From NCBI RefSeq assembly GCF_036346875.1, contig NZ_CP107852.1:3844001-3908000 (forward strand): a DNA stretch of 64,000 bases, written 5' to 3'. The stretch comes from Nocardia sp. NBC_00508 (GTDB lineage Bacteria; Actinomycetota; Actinomycetes; Mycobacteriales; Mycobacteriaceae). Below the pieces are notes generated by a model. It had not been told where the DNA came from. It saw only the letters and a list, made by a program, of their open reading frames with translations, and searched no databases. Each line of letters opens with the position of its first letter. Position 1 is the first letter of the stretch. Shown here piece by piece: positions 34,064 to 43,229 of the stretch. Position numbers and translations under genes: made by a program.

Positions 34064-34777
34064 ATGAGGATGAGGAAGCTCGCCGTGCTCGCGGCGCTGG
34101 TGACCGTGGCGACCGGAGTGGCCGCGGGTACGGCAGGTGCCGCGCCGACCGAGGAAAGTCCCGAGAGCCCGATCAATTTCACCGCGCATGCGACCGATAC
34201 CCAGTCGATCATCGAAACCGACGCGGGTTCGCTGGTCGTCGAGGACGAGGTGTTCAAGGTGAAGGCATCCAACGGTACCGTCGTGGCGGCCACGCCGCTG
34301 CGGTTTCAGCTCGACGATTTCGAATTCCCGATCGCCGCACAGATTTCCGGCCGCACCGCGACGCTGACCCCGATCTTCGACCGGGAGCACGCGGTCTACC
34401 AGCCGGTCGCACTGCCGTACGAGGACAAGGCGCCGTGGAAGACCGAGTACGACCGTGAGGTCGCCGCCTGGACCCGCCTGACCAGCACGATCAGCGCGGG
34501 CGCCACCATCGGGACGCTCGTCGGTGGCCTGGCCGGCGGGGCCGTCGGCTGCGTGCTCGGCGGCATCGCGGGCGCGACAGTCGCCTCGGCGACCATCGTC
34601 GGCCTGTTCGGCCCGTTCATCCCGGCGGCGGCCATCGGCTGCCTCGGCGGCATCATCGCGGTCGGCGCGCTCGGCACTCTCGCGGGCCAGCTGCTGGTCA
34701 CTGCTCCGGTGGCGATCGGCGCCGTGATCCAGTACGTCACGACGATCAATCAGCCGTTCGGCGCGCCCGCGAAGTAG
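34064..34777 (+). CDS. Secreted protein with glycine-zipper hydrophobic C-terminus
   Basis: A 237-aa protein. A signal peptide (MRMRKLAVLAALVTVATGVAAGTAGAAP) precedes a soluble domain (residues about 27-140). A long Gly/Ala-rich hydrophobic stretch follows (GATIGTLVGGLAGGAVGCVLGGIAGATVAS..., then FIPAAAIGCLGGIIAVGALGTLAGQLLV). Repeated GxxxG spacing suggests a glycine zipper able to insert in or associate with a membrane. ATG 34064 is preferred; a TTG at 34055 is in frame. A terminator follows at 34789-34833. Proteins with this outline are common in Nocardia and lack an assigned role. Confidence 0.75.
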   Translation: MRMRKLAVLAALVTVATGVAAGTAGAAPTEESPESPINFTAHATDTQSIIETDAGSLVVEDEVFKVKASNGTVVAATPLRFQLDDFEFPIAAQISGRTATLTPIFDREHAVYQPVALPYEDKAPWKTEYDREVAAWTRLTSTISAGATIGTLVGGLAGGAVGCVLGGIAGATVASATIVGLFGPFIPAAAIGCLGGIIAVGALGTLAGQLLVTAPVAIGAVIQYVTTINQPFGAPAK

Positions 34778-34788
34778 TCCGTCGCGCG

Positions 34789-34833
34789 AAAAGACCCCAC
34801 CCCGAGACGCTCTCGAGAGATCGGGGTCTTTTT
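34789..34833. terminator. Intrinsic terminator after secreted protein gene
   Basis: The stem AAAAGACCCC/GGGGTCTTTT encloses a further partial hairpin and ends in TTTTT. It is a strong, conventional rho-independent signal starting 11 bp after the stop codon. Confidence 0.85.
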
Positions 34834-35080
34834 CGTGCGCTCACGACCTGGGGAAACAATGTGTGGGTGCGCACAACGGCGAGTCGGGGGTTGGTGCGTC
34901 GCGGATATCGGTGTTAATTTCAATGACATGTCTGCTGGCCGATGGAACCTCCAGCGCGTCACTTACGTGACCGCAGCGCTGGGTCTTCGGCTGCCATTGA
35001 CGCGCGAACTGTGTCGCCTCTCTTGCTGCAGCTGAGCCTCTTTTCCCGCTCATTTGCTGCCTCGCCGCCCATGTAGGCAC

Positions 35081-35100
35081 GTCCCGTTCGATAACGGGAC
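35081..35100. promoter_or_regulatory. Perfect 20-bp palindrome before ROK gene
   Basis: GTCCCGTT-CGAT-AACGGGAC ends 19 bp before the ROK start, with the ribosome site AAGGA in between. It can be an operator or, in RNA, an 8-bp hairpin that would sit directly before the ribosome site. The 34834-35080 stretch otherwise holds nothing I can name. Confidence 0.65.
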
Positions 35101-35119
35101 TTCAGCAAGGATCTGCGCA

Positions 35120-36394
35120 ATGTCCCTTCCCACCCTTGAACGATCCGTCGCCAGGGTTGCCAACGGTCGTGCCCGTGTTCAGCGACCTGTGGTCGCCCCC
35201 GAACTACGTATCGGCGACAATCCGGCGGCCGCGGTTCTGCGCGCCGCGACCGGCGGCCCCGTTTCCCGCGACAATGCCGCGCGCACAACGGGTTTGAGCA
35301 TCGCGACGGTCAACCGTCAGGTTTCCGCGCTGCTCGCGGCCGGCCTGCTGCGCGAGCGTCCCGACCTGACGGCCTCGGGCGCGGTCGGGCGTCCCCGCGT
35401 CCCGTTCGAAATCGATCACGACGCGTACTTGACCATCGGCATCCACATCGGCGCCGCGGTCACCAAGATCGTGGCCGCCGATCTGCGCGGGCGCATTCTC
35501 GGCGGGCTGGCCATTGCCACCCCACAGACCGGGCAGGAGTTCGCCACCACCACCGTCGCCCGCAGCGCGAAGGCGTTCCTGCAACGCTGGCATCGGCGCA
35601 GGGCTCTGTGGGCCGGCGTCGCGATCGGTGGCCGGGTCGACCCGCTCACCGGCGTCGTCGATCATCCGAAGCTGGAATGGCGTGGCGCACAGATTGGTTC
35701 GGTGCTCGGTGAGGTGCTGGAGCTGCCGGTTTCGGTGGCTCCGCACGTCGAGGCGATGGCCGCCTCCGAACTACTGCTGCCCACCGGCGAACCGAAGGAC
35801 CAAGCCCGCGTCGAGCGGGGCAGCAGCCTGTATTTCTATGTGCGCGAAACTGCCGGTGTGGCGGTGACTTTGGACGGCCGCGTGCACACTCCGAGCAACG
35901 GCCCCGGTTCGATCGCGCACTTGCCCACCGGCTCGAACGTCGAATGCACCTGCGGACGACGCGGCTGCTTGGAGGTGACCGTCGGTGATCGGTCGCTGCA
36001 CTCCAGGGCGGTTGGTCGCGGCATCATCCCGGCGCACAACGGAACGGCGGGCTCCACCATCGCCGATCTGTACCGGGCCGCGGAGGCGGGTTCGGAACCT
36101 GCCCGTGATCTGCTGGCCGAGCGGGCCACCATCCTCGGGCACACCGTGGCCATGGTGCGCGACATGCTCAACCCTGATCGGGTGATCCTCGGCGGCCAAG
36201 CCTTCACCGGCTACCGGCCCGCGGTCGCCCATGTGGCGCGCGCGTTCAACGAGGGCTCCACCCTGCCGCCGACCGACATCCGGATCAGCGGCTTCGGCGG
36301 GAAGGTGCAGGAATTCGCCGCGGTGGTGACCTCGCTGAGCGTCCTGTACGCGGATCCGCTCGCCGCCGTTCGGCGAACCGCGTTGAGCGACTGA
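35120..36394 (+). CDS. ROK family transcriptional regulator
   Basis: A 424-aa protein. An N-terminal winged HTH (GGPVSRDNAARTTGLSIATVNRQVSALLAAGLLRER) is followed by an actin-like ROK domain with the phosphate-binding GIHIGAAVTKIVAADLRGRI and the zinc motif CTCGRRGCLE. ROK regulators of this size are sugar-responsive repressors or activators. ATG 35120 has AAGGA 9 bp upstream. No sugar transport genes are adjacent. The 35081-35100 palindrome makes autoregulation likely. A terminator follows. Confidence 0.9.
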   Translation: MSLPTLERSVARVANGRARVQRPVVAPELRIGDNPAAAVLRAATGGPVSRDNAARTTGLSIATVNRQVSALLAAGLLRERPDLTASGAVGRPRVPFEIDHDAYLTIGIHIGAAVTKIVAADLRGRILGGLAIATPQTGQEFATTTVARSAKAFLQRWHRRRALWAGVAIGGRVDPLTGVVDHPKLEWRGAQIGSVLGEVLELPVSVAPHVEAMAASELLLPTGEPKDQARVERGSSLYFYVRETAGVAVTLDGRVHTPSNGPGSIAHLPTGSNVECTCGRRGCLEVTVGDRSLHSRAVGRGIIPAHNGTAGSTIADLYRAAEAGSEPARDLLAERATILGHTVAMVRDMLNPDRVILGGQAFTGYRPAVAHVARAFNEGSTLPPTDIRISGFGGKVQEFAAVVTSLSVLYADPLAAVRRTALSD

Positions 36395-36399
36395 GCGAT

Positions 36400-36442
36400 A
36401 CGAGAAGGGCGACCGGCAGGGTCGGCTGGTCGCCCTTCTCGT
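36400..36442. terminator. Bidirectional terminator
   Basis: A perfect 15-bp stem ACGAGAAGGGCGACC/GGTCGCCCTTCTCGT has a 13-base loop and lies between the convergent ROK and DUF2207 genes. Confidence 0.85.
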
Positions 36443-36457
36443 GCGGGCTCGCAAGCG

Positions 36458-38089
36458 CTACCGGTGCGGATCGCCCGCGGTCGCGAACAGCCCTTCCAGC
36501 GCGGTGATGAAGAACGGGAAGTGGCTTGCGAAGCGCTGAAGGTTACGTTCGCGCTCGAAGCCGGCGAACCAGTAGAGGCCGGGTTGTGCGTCGGCCGACG
36601 GATCGACGTCGCGGAAGGCGCGGATCCAGTTGTCGGCGCGCCCGCCGATGACCGTGAACGGCAGGGCCCGGGAGAACACCGTCTCCTGGTCGATCGGCGG
36701 GATCTGTTCGCGCCGCGTCGCTTCCAGCCCGCGCTGCAGCGCACGGATCTGCCGGGCGAGCTCCAGCCCGCGAGCCGTCCGGGCCGGCAGGTACTTCGGC
36801 AGCAGCAAGGTCGCGACGCCACCGAGGGCGATGGCGACGCCGACCAGTGCGTGCCCGGAGGTGAGCGCGAGTGTGACGGTCGCGGCGATACCCGCGAGCA
36901 TCAGCGCACCACCCAGCCACAACGCGAGGCCCGGGCGGCGGCGATCGAGCAAGTTGCCGCGAGCGACGGCGTCGGCGAGCAGAGCGGTGCGTACCGGACC
37001 GGCGGCGACGCGACCCGGCTCGCGCAGCTCGGCGAGCGTCACCGCGTCGGTGCCCGCGGGCAGTAGCGCGTGGTAGACGGCTTTCTCGTAGTCGCGCAGC
37101 TGGTCGTCGGGTGCGTTCACCCGGGTGATCCGCCAGTCACGGTCGCTGAGCGGAGCGAGCCGGAGGTAGCGGCGCACCGCGAGATCCACCACGGTGGCGG
37201 CGATGTCGACGGGATCGACATGCCCGTCCAGCAGCAGGCCCGCCTCGCCGGGCAACACGCCGTCGGGTGAAGTGAACTGCACGCGGTCGCCCTCGCGCAG
37301 CAGCGGATCGATCGTCTCCGAACCGCCGCCTGCGGCCGCGTCCTGCCGACGGGCGCGCAGCACGAACGCGGCCATGCCAGCCGAAGTGAGCACTAGAACG
37401 CCCAACGCGACGAGTACCGGAGCGGTGATCGCGAAGGGGCCCGCGTCGCCGCTGTCGCGCACGTCGGCGTTGCTCGGAACGGTGCCCGGCGGCAGTTGCA
37501 AGGTCAGATCGATCGCATCGCCCTTGTGCAGGTCGGTTTGCTCCAGGAAGAGCACTCCGTCCGCTTCCACCTTGACGTCGGCACATGGCCGGGTATTGCC
37601 GGGCGGTCCGAGTTTGCAGTCGACGATGCCCATTTCGAAGCTCGGGCTGATCAGCGTGGCGCTGATCGCGGCGATGTCGGCGTTGAGCACGCCGAGCCAG
37701 CGGAACACCTGGGTGCCCGGCGCGTCGCTGACGGTGTTGCGCACGGAGTACTCGAAGGTGGATTCGCCGGGCTTCGCCTCGATGGTGAACTGGTCGTTCG
37801 CCACCGTCGCGGTGCCGGCGCCTTCGGTGTCCACGTCGGTGACCTGGAAGACGCGCTCGGCGTCGTCGCTCACCTTCAGCCGCAGTGGAAGCGACATCCG
37901 GAACGAGCCGTCCGGCGGCACCGCCACCTGTTCGACCACCTCGAGCACGCCCTCGGGGTTCAGCTTCAGATCGGCGGTGATGGTCACACCGTTCGGTGCG
38001 GGTTCGGTGTGGGCGACCGGGGCCGTCGCGAGCATTCCCGCGGAGGCGAGAAGCAACACGCCTGCGGCGGCCCCCCGAAAAGTCAGCAT
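36458..38089 (-). CDS. DUF2207 membrane protein
   Basis: A 543-aa protein. A signal peptide (MLTFRGAAAGVLLLASAGMLATAPVAHTEPAP) precedes an extracytoplasmic beta-rich domain (residues about 30-215: ITADLKLNPEGVLEVVEQVAV, then FEYSVRNTVSDAPGTQVFRWLGV). A transmembrane helix follows at about 225-250. The remainder is a cytoplasmic part with two more helices near residues 395-440. This is the DUF2207 architecture. It may act in the cell envelope; the function is unknown. It is divergent from the zinc metallopeptidase gene across 73 bp. Confidence 0.88.
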   Translation of the reverse strand: MLTFRGAAAGVLLLASAGMLATAPVAHTEPAPNGVTITADLKLNPEGVLEVVEQVAVPPDGSFRMSLPLRLKVSDDAERVFQVTDVDTEGAGTATVANDQFTIEAKPGESTFEYSVRNTVSDAPGTQVFRWLGVLNADIAAISATLISPSFEMGIVDCKLGPPGNTRPCADVKVEADGVLFLEQTDLHKGDAIDLTLQLPPGTVPSNADVRDSGDAGPFAITAPVLVALGVLVLTSAGMAAFVLRARRQDAAAGGGSETIDPLLREGDRVQFTSPDGVLPGEAGLLLDGHVDPVDIAATVVDLAVRRYLRLAPLSDRDWRITRVNAPDDQLRDYEKAVYHALLPAGTDAVTLAELREPGRVAAGPVRTALLADAVARGNLLDRRRPGLALWLGGALMLAGIAATVTLALTSGHALVGVAIALGGVATLLLPKYLPARTARGLELARQIRALQRGLEATRREQIPPIDQETVFSRALPFTVIGGRADNWIRAFRDVDPSADAQPGLYWFAGFERERNLQRFASHFPFFITALEGLFATAGDPHR

Positions 38090-38162
38090 GGCTGCTTACT
38101 CTAGACAGCTTGCTATTCTGCGTCAGCGGCTGTCGGCGACTGAGATGAGGGGATACGGGGGC

Positions 38163-39299
38163 GTGACACAACCACCACCGTACGGACACGGGCCCGTTCC
38201 GCATGGCGGGCGCCCGGTTCCGCCGCCGACCCGTTACGGTGGCCCCATCGGCCCGCGCCCGGGCTACGGCCCGCCTCCTGGCTACGGCGCTCCGCCCGGA
38301 TACGGCCCGCCTCCCGGGTATGGACCCCCGCCCACCTTCGGTACGCCGCCGGGTTACCGGCCGCCGGTTCCGCCCCCGATGCCTTATGGCCCGCCTGGTC
38401 GTCCGCCCTATCCACCGCCGCGCAAACGCGGTGGTGGCGGCTGGGTGGTGCTGCTGGTGGTGGTCGTTTTCCTGGTCACGGCAGGACTGGTTCGCAATGC
38501 GATCTCCGTCGGCCGCGACGCCAGTGACGCGTCCGGCCCGCAGCCCACCTTGACCTTCGGCCCCGAGCCGGATGGCTCGTCCGGCCCCTCGGAGACCGGC
38601 AACAATCCGCTGTTGACCGACCCGAGCGCGACGCTGCTCGCGGCGCGATGCGACTACTCCCCATGGGGAACTCAGGTGGACGCCGCGCGCAAGTTCTTCG
38701 AAAGCGCCGCGTCGTGCTTGGAGGATGCGTGGAAACCGGTGCTGCGCAAGGCGAATCTGCCGTTTCAGCCGCCCGCGCTGAACATCAGCGCGACCACGTC
38801 CGGGATCACCACGCCGTGCACCGGCTCGACGAGCAATTTCGCCGCGTTCTACTGCCCGGCGAACAAGACCATCTACATGCCGATCAGCCAATTGCAGACC
38901 GACTACTTCAAGGACAACTGGGTGGTCTACCTGTCGGTTTTCGCACACGAGTACGGACATCACGTGCAGGCGATGTCCGGAATCCTGCGCAGGGCCAACA
39001 GTGAGCGGGCCGACGTGGGTCCGCGCAGCGCGAAGGGGCTGGAATTGTCACGCCGAGTCGAGTTGCAGGCCAACTGCTTCGACGGCATGTACCTCTCGTC
39101 CTCGTCGCGGGGCGGCGCCCTGACCGATCCCCAGCTCACCCTGGCCCGCAAGGATGCCTACGGCCGTGGCGACCAGGCAGGGGACATGCGCGACCACGGT
39201 TCGTCCGAGAACGGCGGGCAGTGGTTCGAGACGGGATTGGACAACAACCGTGCGGCTCAGTGCAATACGTTCACCGCGTCGGCGGGTTCGGTGAGCTGA
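38163..39299 (+). CDS. Membrane-anchored neutral zinc metallopeptidase
   Basis: A 378-aa protein. The first about 85 residues are Pro/Gly/Tyr-rich (repeats like PPPGYGAPPGYGPP). A transmembrane helix (GWVVLLVVVVFLVTAGLV) follows, then an extracellular catalytic domain of the YpfJ/neutral zinc metallopeptidase family. The zinc motif is HEYGH (His262, Glu263, His266), with a downstream ELQANCFDGMYL typical of the family. GTG 38163 (MTQPPPYGHGP) has GAGGGG 10 bp upstream; an in-frame ATG exists at 38145. It probably remodels cell-surface proteins. Confidence 0.88.
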   Translation: MTQPPPYGHGPVPHGGRPVPPPTRYGGPIGPRPGYGPPPGYGAPPGYGPPPGYGPPPTFGTPPGYRPPVPPPMPYGPPGRPPYPPPRKRGGGGWVVLLVVVVFLVTAGLVRNAISVGRDASDASGPQPTLTFGPEPDGSSGPSETGNNPLLTDPSATLLAARCDYSPWGTQVDAARKFFESAASCLEDAWKPVLRKANLPFQPPALNISATTSGITTPCTGSTSNFAAFYCPANKTIYMPISQLQTDYFKDNWVVYLSVFAHEYGHHVQAMSGILRRANSERADVGPRSAKGLELSRRVELQANCFDGMYLSSSSRGGALTDPQLTLARKDAYGRGDQAGDMRDHGSSENGGQWFETGLDNNRAAQCNTFTASAGSVS

Positions 39300-39332
39300 G
39301 GCGATGAAGCACAAGTGGGCGTCGCGGCCGGA

Positions 39333-40040
39333 CTACTGAGCCAGCCCCTTCGTCAGGGGCGCAGGACTGTTCTCGCGCAGCCGACCGATCCAGCCGGTGA
39401 CCTCGTCGGGGGTCGGATCGCCGCCGATCAGATCGAGCACGGCGTGGCCGACACAGGCGGCGCTCATCACCCGGTCGGCGGTCGCCTCGGCCTCGCCCCA
39501 GGGCAGATAAGGCTTGGCGATCAGCAACGAAGCGATGCCGTGAGCGACCGCCCACATCTGGAGCACGACAGGCAGCGGGTCGCCCGCGACGATCGTGCCC
39601 TCGTCCATGCATTCGCGCACCGTCCCCGCGAAGAGTTGGAACGCGCCGCTGCTGAGCACCTGGTCGACCGCCCCTCGACTCGTCGTCGGCGCGGTGGCCA
39701 GCCGGTATTGCTCCGGATGTTGCAGAGCGAAGCGGATATAGGCCATGCCCTGGTCGCGCAGCCGGGTCATCGGAGAGGTACTCGGGTCGATCGCTGCGCG
39801 CAACGCGTCGGACAAATCCTCGAAGGCCTGGGCGACCACGGCCTCGATGAGCTCGTCCTTGTCCGCGAAGTGCCGATAGATGGACGGCGCGCTCACTCCG
39901 ACCAGCTCGCTCACCGCCCGGATCGAGACGGCGTCGGCATGGCCGGTCCGGCTGAGCAGTTCGGCGGTGGCGCGCAGGATCTCCTCGCGCAGCTGAGCTC
40001 CCGAACCACGTGGCGATCGCGGACGTCGGCCGCCGATCAT
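39333..40040 (-). CDS. TetR family regulator of the MMPL gene
   Basis: A 235-aa regulator. The HTH is REEILRATAELLSRTGHADAVSIRAVSELVGVSAPSIYRHFADKDEL and the C-terminal domain is helical (PTTSRGAVDQVLSSGAFQLF...). ATG 40040 overlaps the MMPL stop by 4 bp (ATGA), so it is co-translated with the transporter as its second gene. The likely operator is the dyad at 42303-42327 upstream of the MMPL gene. Confidence 0.88.
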   Translation of the reverse strand: MIGGRRPRSPRGSGAQLREEILRATAELLSRTGHADAVSIRAVSELVGVSAPSIYRHFADKDELIEAVVAQAFEDLSDALRAAIDPSTSPMTRLRDQGMAYIRFALQHPEQYRLATAPTTSRGAVDQVLSSGAFQLFAGTVRECMDEGTIVAGDPLPVVLQMWAVAHGIASLLIAKPYLPWGEAEATADRVMSAACVGHAVLDLIGGDPTPDEVTGWIGRLRENSPAPLTKGLAQ

Positions 40041-42283
40041 GCTCGCCCTGCGGTTTCCAGCGTGCGGGGCGGGGTGGCGTCCTCGCCTTCGGTCAGTCCG
40101 ATCTTGGCGTGCAGCCGTGTCAACGGTTCGGGCGCCCACCAGTTCGCCTTGCCGAGCAGCCGCATGAGCGCGGGTGCGAGCAAGCCGCGGATGATCGTGG
40201 CGTCGACGAGCACGGTCAGCGTCAAGCCGAGGCCGAGCAACTGCATGAACGACACCTTGGAGGTCACCAGGGCGCCGAGCACGATCGCCATCAGCACGGC
40301 GGCCGCGGTGAAGATCCGGCCCGTGCGGGCCACGCCGACCGCGACCGCTCGGGTGTTGTCGTGCGTGGCCAGCCATTCCTCGCGCACCCGCGACAGCAGG
40401 AACACCTCGTAGTCCATCGACAGGCCGAAGGCCAGGCAGAACATCAGGATCGGCATGGTCGGCACCAGATAGCCGACCGGGGTGAAGCCGAGCAGCCCGG
40501 ACAAGTGGCCCTCCTGGAACACCCACACCATCGCGCCGAACGCCGCGGCCAGCGAAAGCGTATTCAGCACAAGCGCTTTGATCGGCAGCACCACGCTTCC
40601 GGTGAACAGGAACAGCACGATGAACGTGGTCAGCGCGATCAGCGCCGCGGCGAGCGGCAGCCGGGCGGCCAGCGCCTGCAGCGAGTCGGCGTTGGCCGCC
40701 GCGGCGCCGCCGTAGAGCGCCGGGCCCGGCGCCTGGATCGCCCGGATCTCTTGTAGCTGCTGGTCGCCGGCGGGGGAGAAGGGGTCGAGTTTGGTCGCGA
40801 TGCTCAGATATGTCCCGGTTTCGTTGGCCATGCCGGGTGGCGGCGGGGCGAAACGCGCCCCGGACACGTAGATCCCGGCGCTGGACAGCACCGCCGGGAC
40901 GCCCTTTACTCGGGACAGTTCGGCGGCGTAAGTGCCGATGGCCGCGGTATCGCCGCGGTAGCCGTCCAGCACGATCGTGGTACTGGCGACCGGGTCGGCC
41001 TGCGGGAACTCGGTGCGCATCGCGTCGCCGACCTGACGACTGGTGGCGCTGGTCGGTAGCACCCGATCGTCGGGATAGCCGAACTTCACCGAGAGGAACG
41101 GGGAGCCGAGCGCGAGTAGCACCGCGATAATGACGATCGCGACCGGTGCCGCGTGCCGCATCACCCACCGGACCATTCGGTACCAGCCGGTGTCCTCCGG
41201 GGCCTGCGGGCCGGCGGCGGGCGCGCCGCGACGGAACAGGCGCCGCAGCGGAACCCGCAGATCGAGGGCATTCACTCGGGTGCCGAGCAACACGAGCGCG
41301 GCGGGCAGGGTCACGATCGAGGCAGCCGCCGCCGCGACGACGACCGCGACGCCCGCGTACGCGAACGACTTCAGGAAGTACAGGTCGAACACGCTCAGCA
41401 CGGCCATCGAGAGAGCCACGGTCAGCGCGGAGAACAACACGGTCCGTCCCGCGGTCTGCACCGACCGGATGGTCGCCGCGGTGGGGTCGAGGCCGTTGCC
41501 GATCTCTTCCCGGAAACGGCTGACGATGAACAGGCTGTAGTCGATGGCGAGTGCGAGGCCCATCGCCGTCGTCATGTTCAGTGCATAGATCGAGACGTCG
41601 GTGAACAGCGTGAACAGCCGCAGGATCGCCAGCGTGGCCAGGATGGCGAACACGCCGATGGCCAGCGGCAGAGCGGCGGCGACCAGGCTGCCGAACACCA
41701 GGATCAGCACGAACATCGACAGCGGCACCGCGACCGCCTCGGCCAGCGCGAGATCTCGGGTGGTCTGCTCGGTCACGTCGCGGTAGATCGCCGCGATGCC
41801 GCCCTGGCGGACCGTGACGCCGTCGGAGGCTCCGGCGAACTGTTCCTCCAACTCGCCCGCGATCTGCTGAACCTGGGTTTCGTCGCCCTCGAGGTAGGCG
41901 ACGACCAGGGCACTCTTGCCGTCGGTACTGCGCAACGCGCTCGCCAAGGGCGGCGGTGCGGTCCAGTAGGACTGGACGCCCTGCACATCGGAGCGTGATT
42001 TCAGCGCGTCCGCCAGTCCGGCGCCGGTCGCCTTGGTGGCCGGATCGTCGGCGCCCGCCTCCGAGCTGACCAGCAGGACGAAGTTGGGCGCCGCTCCGTC
42101 GAAGTTGTCGGCGATGAGTTCATCCACCCGGGCGGATTCGGCGTCGTCGGAGATGAAGCCGCCGGACTTCAAATGTGTGGCCGCGGTCGCGCCGAAAACG
42201 CCGAACAGCACGGCGACGGCGAAGGACATTGCGAGCACAACGCGGGGTGCTCGGGTTGCGAATCGGGCTATCCGGGTCAGCAT
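40037..42283 (-). CDS. MMPL family transporter
   Basis: A 748-aa RND-superfamily transporter with two repeats of one helix, a periplasmic loop and five helices. The first loop (AATHLKSGGFISDDAESARVDELI...) and TTAMGLALAIDYSLFIVSRFREEIGNG, repeated later as CLAFGLSMDYEVFLLSRVREEW, are the conserved proton-relay regions with Asp-Tyr pairs. It is likely to export lipids or drugs with proton motive force, like mycobacterial MmpL. The expression unit includes the TetR gene that follows. Confidence 0.92.
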   Translation of the reverse strand: MLTRIARFATRAPRVVLAMSFAVAVLFGVFGATAATHLKSGGFISDDAESARVDELIADNFDGAAPNFVLLVSSEAGADDPATKATGAGLADALKSRSDVQGVQSYWTAPPPLASALRSTDGKSALVVAYLEGDETQVQQIAGELEEQFAGASDGVTVRQGGIAAIYRDVTEQTTRDLALAEAVAVPLSMFVLILVFGSLVAAALPLAIGVFAILATLAILRLFTLFTDVSIYALNMTTAMGLALAIDYSLFIVSRFREEIGNGLDPTAATIRSVQTAGRTVLFSALTVALSMAVLSVFDLYFLKSFAYAGVAVVVAAAAASIVTLPAALVLLGTRVNALDLRVPLRRLFRRGAPAAGPQAPEDTGWYRMVRWVMRHAAPVAIVIIAVLLALGSPFLSVKFGYPDDRVLPTSATSRQVGDAMRTEFPQADPVASTTIVLDGYRGDTAAIGTYAAELSRVKGVPAVLSSAGIYVSGARFAPPPPGMANETGTYLSIATKLDPFSPAGDQQLQEIRAIQAPGPALYGGAAAANADSLQALAARLPLAAALIALTTFIVLFLFTGSVVLPIKALVLNTLSLAAAFGAMVWVFQEGHLSGLLGFTPVGYLVPTMPILMFCLAFGLSMDYEVFLLSRVREEWLATHDNTRAVAVGVARTGRIFTAAAVLMAIVLGALVTSKVSFMQLLGLGLTLTVLVDATIIRGLLAPALMRLLGKANWWAPEPLTRLHAKIGLTEGEDATPPRTLETAGRA

Positions 42284-42302
42284 CGCGGCTCCGCTCGATA
42301 GG

Positions 42303-42327
42303 TAACGGCGTTAGAGTAACGCTGTTA
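42303..42327. promoter_or_regulatory. TetR-type operator before mmpL
   Basis: The arms TAACGGCGTTA and TAACGCTGTTA are separated by 3 bp and form an inverted repeat with one mismatch, starting 20 bp upstream of the MMPL start. It is a plausible site for the TetR encoded at 39333-40040. Confidence 0.7.
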
Positions 42328-42362
42328 ACCCACCGTGTCGAGCCCGCTCGACGAGCCCGAGA

Positions 42363-43229
42363 TCAGCCGCGGGACTTGCGGATCGCTCGCAGCCCTCTGC
42401 GGCCGGGGATGGGTAGATCGTCGCGCATTTCCACCCACTCCGCGGTGGTCAACCAGAGTTGCTGGACGCGTGCGTCGGCGGTGTTGTGGAAGATCCGGCG
42501 GCCGCGGTCGTCGCGCAATTCCTGTGCGACCACCGACCAGCGCGGCGGGCGGCCATGCTCGTCCAGATAGTCGGCGAGGTAGGTCGCGATGGCGGTGCCG
42601 ATGGTGTTCACCGGCCGCAGCGATACCCGATTGCCGTACTGGGCGGCGTAGAAGCGCCGTGCGGCGCACAACGATCGTGGGTTCGCATTGGAGGCGATCC
42701 AGCCGGCTCGCTGCGCACGCTCGATCAGCCAGAGATGCTTGACCGCCGAGGGTGCGATATTGCCGACGCGGGTGCGGATCAGCGTCATGATCTGCTCGCT
42801 GCACAGCACGTCACGGCGGGTGGGTCCGTATCCGTACGTGGTCCAGTGCGCGTCGGCGAGTTTGGCGAGCACCCGGCCGAAGTCGTCGATGCTGCGTTGC
42901 GCGCGGCGGCCGAGACGTTCGATGCGCTCGGCCTCGCGGCGCATCTCGTTCTGCGCCGTCAAGGTGCGGATCGCGGCCATCGTCGGCACCTGGCCGCGTT
43001 CGAGCAGTTCGAGGATGGCGGCGGAGGTGGCCGGGTCGGCCGCCGCGGTCACCGGCAGCGAGTCGCGCTTGATCGCGAAATCCTGCGGGCTGATCGCGCG
43101 GCTCAACAGAGTCACGGCAGAGTGATCGCCGGCGAAATCGGTACTGGACAGCCAGGCGGCGGCGATGTCGTCACACGACGGCACGGTGGAAGTTCCTCCG
43201 GTGGAAGTGTGGGAATTGGCGCTGGTCAC
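42363..43229 (-). CDS. Uncharacterised protein, 288 aa
   Basis: A soluble, helical protein with no signal peptide. Conserved-looking segments are WTTYGYGPTRRDVLCSEQIMTLIRTRVGNIAPSAVKHLWLIERAQRAGWIASN and TIGTAIATYLADYLDEHGRPPRWSVVAQELRDDRGRRIFHNTADARVQQLWLTTAEWVEMR. The last part could be a winged-helix or DNA-contact region. I recognise no family. It is transcribed away from dnaX. Codon use looks native. Confidence 0.65.
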   Translation of the reverse strand: MTSANSHTSTGGTSTVPSCDDIAAAWLSSTDFAGDHSAVTLLSRAISPQDFAIKRDSLPVTAAADPATSAAILELLERGQVPTMAAIRTLTAQNEMRREAERIERLGRRAQRSIDDFGRVLAKLADAHWTTYGYGPTRRDVLCSEQIMTLIRTRVGNIAPSAVKHLWLIERAQRAGWIASNANPRSLCAARRFYAAQYGNRVSLRPVNTIGTAIATYLADYLDEHGRPPRWSVVAQELRDDRGRRIFHNTADARVQQLWLTTAEWVEMRDDLPIPGRRGLRAIRKSRG

